From contig NZ_WOTN01000002.1 in the NCBI RefSeq assembly GCF_010993745.1, positions 1,798,001-1,862,000 of the forward strand: a stretch of 64,000 bases of DNA. Reading direction: 5' to 3'. Shown piece after piece: positions 60,544 through 64,000 of this stretch (its first letter is position 1; each line of letters opens with the position of its first letter). The notes under the pieces were generated by a model, which made no database searches, was not told the origin of the DNA, and saw nothing but the letters and a program-made list of their open reading frames with translations. This stretch comes from Fodinicola acaciae. GTDB taxonomy: Bacteria; Actinomycetota; Actinomycetes; Mycobacteriales; HKI-0501. A program made the translations under genes and the position numbers.

Positions 60544-60999
60544 CTAGCCATTCGTGGCTTGACTTGTCGACATCCGCCGGAGATCGTCTCTCAGCTGCGG
60601 AGTGAGCACGTGACCGACGCTGTCCACCAGCTGCGCCATCTGGAAGGCGACCACGCTCAGGTTGGCTCCTTCCTCGGTCAGTACGGCCAGGCCGGCCAGC
60701 GTGGAGATGTTCATGAAAAGGAAGTGGCCGCTGGGAAACCGCAGCATGATCTGGTCACAGCTGTGCTGTCCGATCAGCGCCGCGATGTTGTTGCCCAGGC
60801 TCAGCATGCCGCTGGTCATCGCGGCCAGCGGGTCGGCCACGTCGCGCGACATCCGGCCGGCGGCGATCAGCGGCAGGCCGTCGGAGGAGACCAGCAGCGC
60901 GTGCGACACGCCGGCGGTGGAGCTGGCGAAATTGGTCAGCAGCCAGGCAAACTCCCGCGGGTTGCGGGGACGCTGGCCGGATGGCGCGGCCCTGGTCAT
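60544..60999 (-). CDS. cvnB: Roadblock/LC7 domain protein (CvnB-like), second set
   Basis: 151 aa. FAWLLTNFASSTAGVSHALL, SSDGLPLIAAGRM and GHFLFMNISTLAGLAVLTEE match the Roadblock fold. Overlaps the kinase gene (ATGA at 60996). Confidence 0.88.
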   Translation of the reverse strand: MTRAAPSGQRPRNPREFAWLLTNFASSTAGVSHALLVSSDGLPLIAAGRMSRDVADPLAAMTSGMLSLGNNIAALIGQHSCDQIMLRFPSGHFLFMNISTLAGLAVLTEEGANLSVVAFQMAQLVDSVGHVLTPQLRDDLRRMSTSQATNG

Positions 61000-62345
61000 C
61001 GCGGTTGTCCCTCGGGTATGGAGTCCGGCTGGTCGGCGACCGGCGGGGCCGACCGCTGCCGCGCCGCGTTGACGCCGGCGGTGAAGGAGTCCAGATCCTC
61101 GGCGAAGGACCGGGCCTGCGGCCGCGGTGCCGGTCGTACGCTCGGCTGCTCGCCACCGCCGCCGAGCTCGACCGGATCGTCGCCATAGTCCACATCGGAC
61201 GGTCCGTCGGCCAGCGGGGCGGGCAACGGTGAGGTCGTACGCAGGCTCTGGCTTTCCCGCCGCGGCAGGCCGGATTTCGTGGTCTGCGCTGGATTGTCCG
61301 GCGTGGCGACCGCCGGCAGCGGACTCTGCGGCGCCAGCCTCGGCTGCGGCTGTGCGGACGGCTGTGCGGATGGTGTGGACGACGGCCGGCTCGAGCGCGG
61401 TGCCAGCTCCGGTCGCGGCAACGCCGTCTCCGGCGGTGCGGTGCGGCCGCCGGAAGGCCGCTGGATCAACGAAAGATGCGCACCGTGCAGCTCAGGAGCG
61501 GACGGTACGCCGCGCGGCCAGCTCGCCTCGCGGTGCCGGCCCTGGCCGGCCGCGGCCGGAAACTCCGGCGGCATCTCGCACAGCAGTTCCGGTGGCAGCA
61601 ACACCATTGCGACGGTGCCGCCGCCGGCACCTGGCCGGGACGCCAGCCGTACCCGGATGCCGTGCTTGCGGGCGAGCCGGTGGATGATCGGAAAGCCAGT
61701 GTGCCGCGCGATGTCGTCGGTCACGTCCGGCACCGCGCCGGCCAGCACGGCGTTGAGATTTTCCACCCGTCGCGGGTCGATCCCGATGCCGGAGTCCTCG
61801 ATCCGCATCATGATGCCGCCGTTGTCCAGCAGATGCGCGCTGACCACGACGGCGGCCGGCGAGTACGCGGTGGCGTTGTCGATCAGCGCGGCGACCAGCC
61901 AGGCCACGTCCTTGGCGGCGTATTCGACCACGCCGAGCTCGGCGACCCGGCCGATGTTGACGCGTTTGTAGTGCTCGATGGCGGATTCGGCTTCACGTAT
62001 GACATCCACCAGCGACGACCGGTAGCCGGTCAGCTGCTCGTCGTCGGCGCCGGACAGGATCTGCAGGTAACCGGCGACCCGGCGCAGCCGGGTGATGCCG
62101 TGGTCGACGCGATAGAGCCGTTCCAGGGTGGCCGCGTCGTCCTCGTGCAGTTCCAGGTGATCCATCTCCGGCCGCAGCTGCTCGACCAGGCTGAGCATCC
62201 GCAACGCGAACTGGTGGCACACGATCGGCCAGGCCGACGGCTCCGGTCGCTCCAGCTGAGCCGGCTCGGGAGCCGGTTGCTGCTGGACCGACTGCGCCGC
62301 CGGATCCAGCCGGCGCGCCAGCCGCTGCCGCCACCGGCTCACCAC
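60996..62345 (-). CDS. cvnA: Conservon sensor kinase without membrane sensor (CvnA-like), second set
   Basis: 449 aa from GTG 62345. No transmembrane helix and no NIT domain, unlike conservon 1. Residues ~75-120 form the dimerisation helix (ERLYRVDHGITRLRRVAGYL), then N-box VAALIDNATAYSPAAV and G-box RIEDSGIGIDPRRVE. The C-terminal ~200 residues are Pro/Ser/Gln-rich and disordered. Its input must be cytoplasmic or by a partner protein. Confidence 0.85.
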   Translation of the reverse strand: MVSRWRQRLARRLDPAAQSVQQQPAPEPAQLERPEPSAWPIVCHQFALRMLSLVEQLRPEMDHLELHEDDAATLERLYRVDHGITRLRRVAGYLQILSGADDEQLTGYRSSLVDVIREAESAIEHYKRVNIGRVAELGVVEYAAKDVAWLVAALIDNATAYSPAAVVVSAHLLDNGGIMMRIEDSGIGIDPRRVENLNAVLAGAVPDVTDDIARHTGFPIIHRLARKHGIRVRLASRPGAGGGTVAMVLLPPELLCEMPPEFPAAAGQGRHREASWPRGVPSAPELHGAHLSLIQRPSGGRTAPPETALPRPELAPRSSRPSSTPSAQPSAQPQPRLAPQSPLPAVATPDNPAQTTKSGLPRRESQSLRTTSPLPAPLADGPSDVDYGDDPVELGGGGEQPSVRPAPRPQARSFAEDLDSFTAGVNAARQRSAPPVADQPDSIPEGQPR

Positions 62346-62872
62346 CGGCGCTCACCACTTGGCCAGCAGTCCCGCACCTTGTCCATCCTCCTGGATCCGG
62401 TTCCTCCCTGCACCGCGAGCGCCGGGTCTCACGCCGGTTTCCTCGGTCCGTCGCGAAAACTCGCGCGGCCGGAAAACTCAGGCTGGTCAAAGGTAGACCA
62501 TTCCGGTGGTCGCCAATGTCCCGGGCCCGGCCGCGACGGACTCGCCAGCCGGCGATCACGCAGTTAACCATCCGCCGGCTGGCGGTCGCAATGCGCGTGC
62601 TTCATATCCGGACGGTGTCGGCGCGGATCGCCTGCGTTGTCAGGCAAGTTGGCCACATGCAGCCAAAACAACGCCGAGTAAGCGGCGAAATCGTGGCTCG
62701 GTGACCGGGAAGCCCGGCGGTGAACTGGCAATTCGGCGCTGGCGACGGTCATCGCAATTCCTCACGCACCGCAATGTCGGACGAGTTCCCGCGCCATTCA
62801 CCTTGGCACAGTCAGGACAGTGACGCGGTCGACATTTTGGTCATGCGTACGGCAGATATTCCCTACGCCGAC
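62346..62872. other. Intergenic region between conservon 2 and selB
   Basis: 527 bp. It should contain the conservon 2 promoter. A TTTGACC box (minus strand, near 62487-62493) is a weak -35 candidate. Frames on either strand look random. I looked for a tRNA-Sec gene because of selB and found none. Confidence 0.4.
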
Positions 62873-64000
62873 CTACGAGTCGTCAAGATCAACTTGACGG
62901 ACCCGCCGGCGATCGTCCAGAAGACGTTCGGTGCTGCCGTGCCGGTCCAGGAATTCCAGCAGTGGCATGGCCACTCGGCGGCTGGTCCCGAGTGCCTGTC
63001 GTGCCGCGCTCATGGTGAACGGCTGTGGCAGTTTCGCCAGCAACCGTACGGCCTCACGCGGCGCGTCCGGCAGCAGCACCACGCCGCCGGTCAGCCGGAG
63101 CAGCTGACCGGTGCGAGCCGCCGCCGCCAGCTGTGCCGGACCGAGACCCAGATCGGCCAGCCGCTGTCCGTCCGGTGCGTCGAAAGGACTGGTCAGCAGG
63201 TGGTCGCGGAGCTGCGCCACGGCCGCGGATATCGCTGCGGGTAAAGCATTTCCCGGGTTGGTCGGCGACGTGACCACACCGTGCCCGAGCCGCAGGCCGG
63301 CGCGGTCCACCAAGGCGGCGAGGATGTCGCGATCAGGCAACGCCAACCGGTGCCGGAGCGCATCCGCCGGCATGCCGGCGGACAGCGGGTTTTCGGTCTG
63401 CCAGGCCGACAACAGCCGCGGCATCCGGCCGGCCAGCTCGGCCAGCCGGTCGGGGTCGGCCTGCCAGCCGGCGATGTTCTCGCCAGCCGGCGGCAGGCCG
63501 GCGCGGCGCAGGTCGGCCGGTGTCACAAAGCCGCGGTCGCGGATCGCCAGCAGGCTGGCCGCTTCCGGACTTCGTGCGCTGGCAAGGTGATCGGCGCGCG
63601 CGGCCGCGGCACCACGACGGCGTAACGGCGGCGGCGCGAGTGCCACGACGGTCGCGCCGGCGGCGATCTGGTGCCGGCCGGGTTCGCGGAGCAGCACGCG
63701 ATCTCCATAGCGCAGCGGCAATCCTCGCGCGAGCGTCAGCCGCGCCGCGTGTTTTCCCAGCGTACGCACGCGGACCGGCACCGCGGCCGAGCCGATGTGC
63801 AGCATCAGCCGGGCCGGCAGTCCGTCGGTCGCCACGGCCACCTCGACGACTTCGTTGACCAGCCAGGCATCCGGACTGACCAGCGCGTCTCCGGCCGGCA
63901 CCTGGTGGCGCTCGACGCCGCGCAGGTTGACCGCGACGCGAGCCGTTGCGGCGACTTCGTCGCGAGCCCTGCCAAGTGCGTGCAGGCCGCGGATTTTGAC
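62873..64000 (-). CDS. selB: Selenocysteine-specific elongation factor SelB, C-terminal part
   Basis: 375 codons visible; the GTPase half lies beyond base 64000. Begins in the EF-Tu-like domain III (VKIRGLHALG, VNLRGVERHQ, RYGDRVLLREPGRHQIAAGA, VVALAP), then four winged-helix modules ending MSAARQALGTSRRVAMPLLE, FLDRHGSTERLLDDRR. SelB delivers Sec-tRNA to the ribosome at SECIS-containing UGA codons, so selA, selD and tRNA-Sec should be nearby, off the window. Confidence 0.9.
   Translation of the reverse strand, partial: VKIRGLHALGRARDEVAATARVAVNLRGVERHQVPAGDALVSPDAWLVNEVVEVAVATDGLPARLMLHIGSAAVPVRVRTLGKHAARLTLARGLPLRYGDRVLLREPGRHQIAAGATVVALAPPPLRRRGAAAARADHLASARSPEAASLLAIRDRGFVTPADLRRAGLPPAGENIAGWQADPDRLAELAGRMPRLLSAWQTENPLSAGMPADALRHRLALPDRDILAALVDRAGLRLGHGVVTSPTNPGNALPAAISAAVAQLRDHLLTSPFDAPDGQRLADLGLGPAQLAAAARTGQLLRLTGGVVLLPDAPREAVRLLAKLPQPFTMSAARQALGTSRRVAMPLLEFLDRHGSTERLLDDRRRVRQVDLDDS

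Noticed and set aside
62346-62872. tRNA-Sec gene next to selB
   Set aside because: No long acceptor/extra arm structure with a TCA anticodon could be found on either strand.

Overview
The window is high-GC chromosomal DNA from an actinomycete. The evidence is two conservons (Cvn-type sensor kinase, Roadblock, DUF742 and GTPase operons), a DUF664 mycothiol-transferase-type protein, an MmpS-like protein, a SAV_915-like protein, a deazaflavin (Ddn-type) oxidoreductase, a SoxR-type promoter on a quinone reductase, and many GTG starts and 1-4 base gene overlaps. The genus cannot be fixed from sequence alone. There is no prophage, rRNA or tRNA that I can see.

Layout. 1-3.8 kb: a LacI-regulated histidinol-dehydrogenase-like/SDR operon divergent from a hydroxyacyl-CoA dehydrogenase. 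3.8-10.6 kb: a decayed metallo-beta-lactamase-fold gene, a TetR gene, a flavin reductase, an orphan protein with the N-terminal motif of extracellular contractile injection system (eCIS) cargo and a possible M15-like peptidase tail, and a MarR/quinone-oxidoreductase pair. 10.6-12 kb: an IS481 remnant and a broken DUF222-HNH gene. 12-17.7 kb: a four-gene, tightly packed, apparently sulfur-related operon (SBP56/methanethiol-oxidase-like secreted protein, membrane protein, YeeE/YedE transporter, MmpS-like protein) behind a long leader. 17.8-19.7 kb: a MerR-controlled oxidoreductase and a secreted I36-like protein. 20-25.3 kb: conservon 1 plus an FAD monooxygenase. 25.2-28.9 kb: LysR, MFS exporter and a beta-helix secreted protein.

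29-38.7 kb alternates broken transporter genes, two copies of an unusual repeated element, a five-gene YbaB/WXG100-like operon and a type IIA topoisomerase pair. 38.7-46 kb holds a GH64-type glucanase, a divergent EF-Tu with a structured leader, DNA-alkylation repair genes, NDH-2 and a compact divergent operator. 46-57 kb is a run of regulator/target pairs (TetR, ArsR, MocR, DauR-like, YtrA-type GntR with ABC transporter, SoxR box). 58.3-62.3 kb is conservon 2, again with an FAD monooxygenase. The window ends in the C-terminal part of SelB, so the organism probably decodes selenocysteine.

The most unusual thing here is a repeat family present at about 29.5-30.4, 37.8-38.3 and 57.2-58.3 kb. 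The two fuller copies share a small ORF, a palindromic core and a 147-bp hairpin whose stem carries a compensatory base-pair change between copies. All copies have a conserved GC-rich block and a degenerate tandem array of about 33 bp per unit. The third copy has shed the hairpin. The elements sit at gene ends and next to truncated genes. I do not recognise the family.
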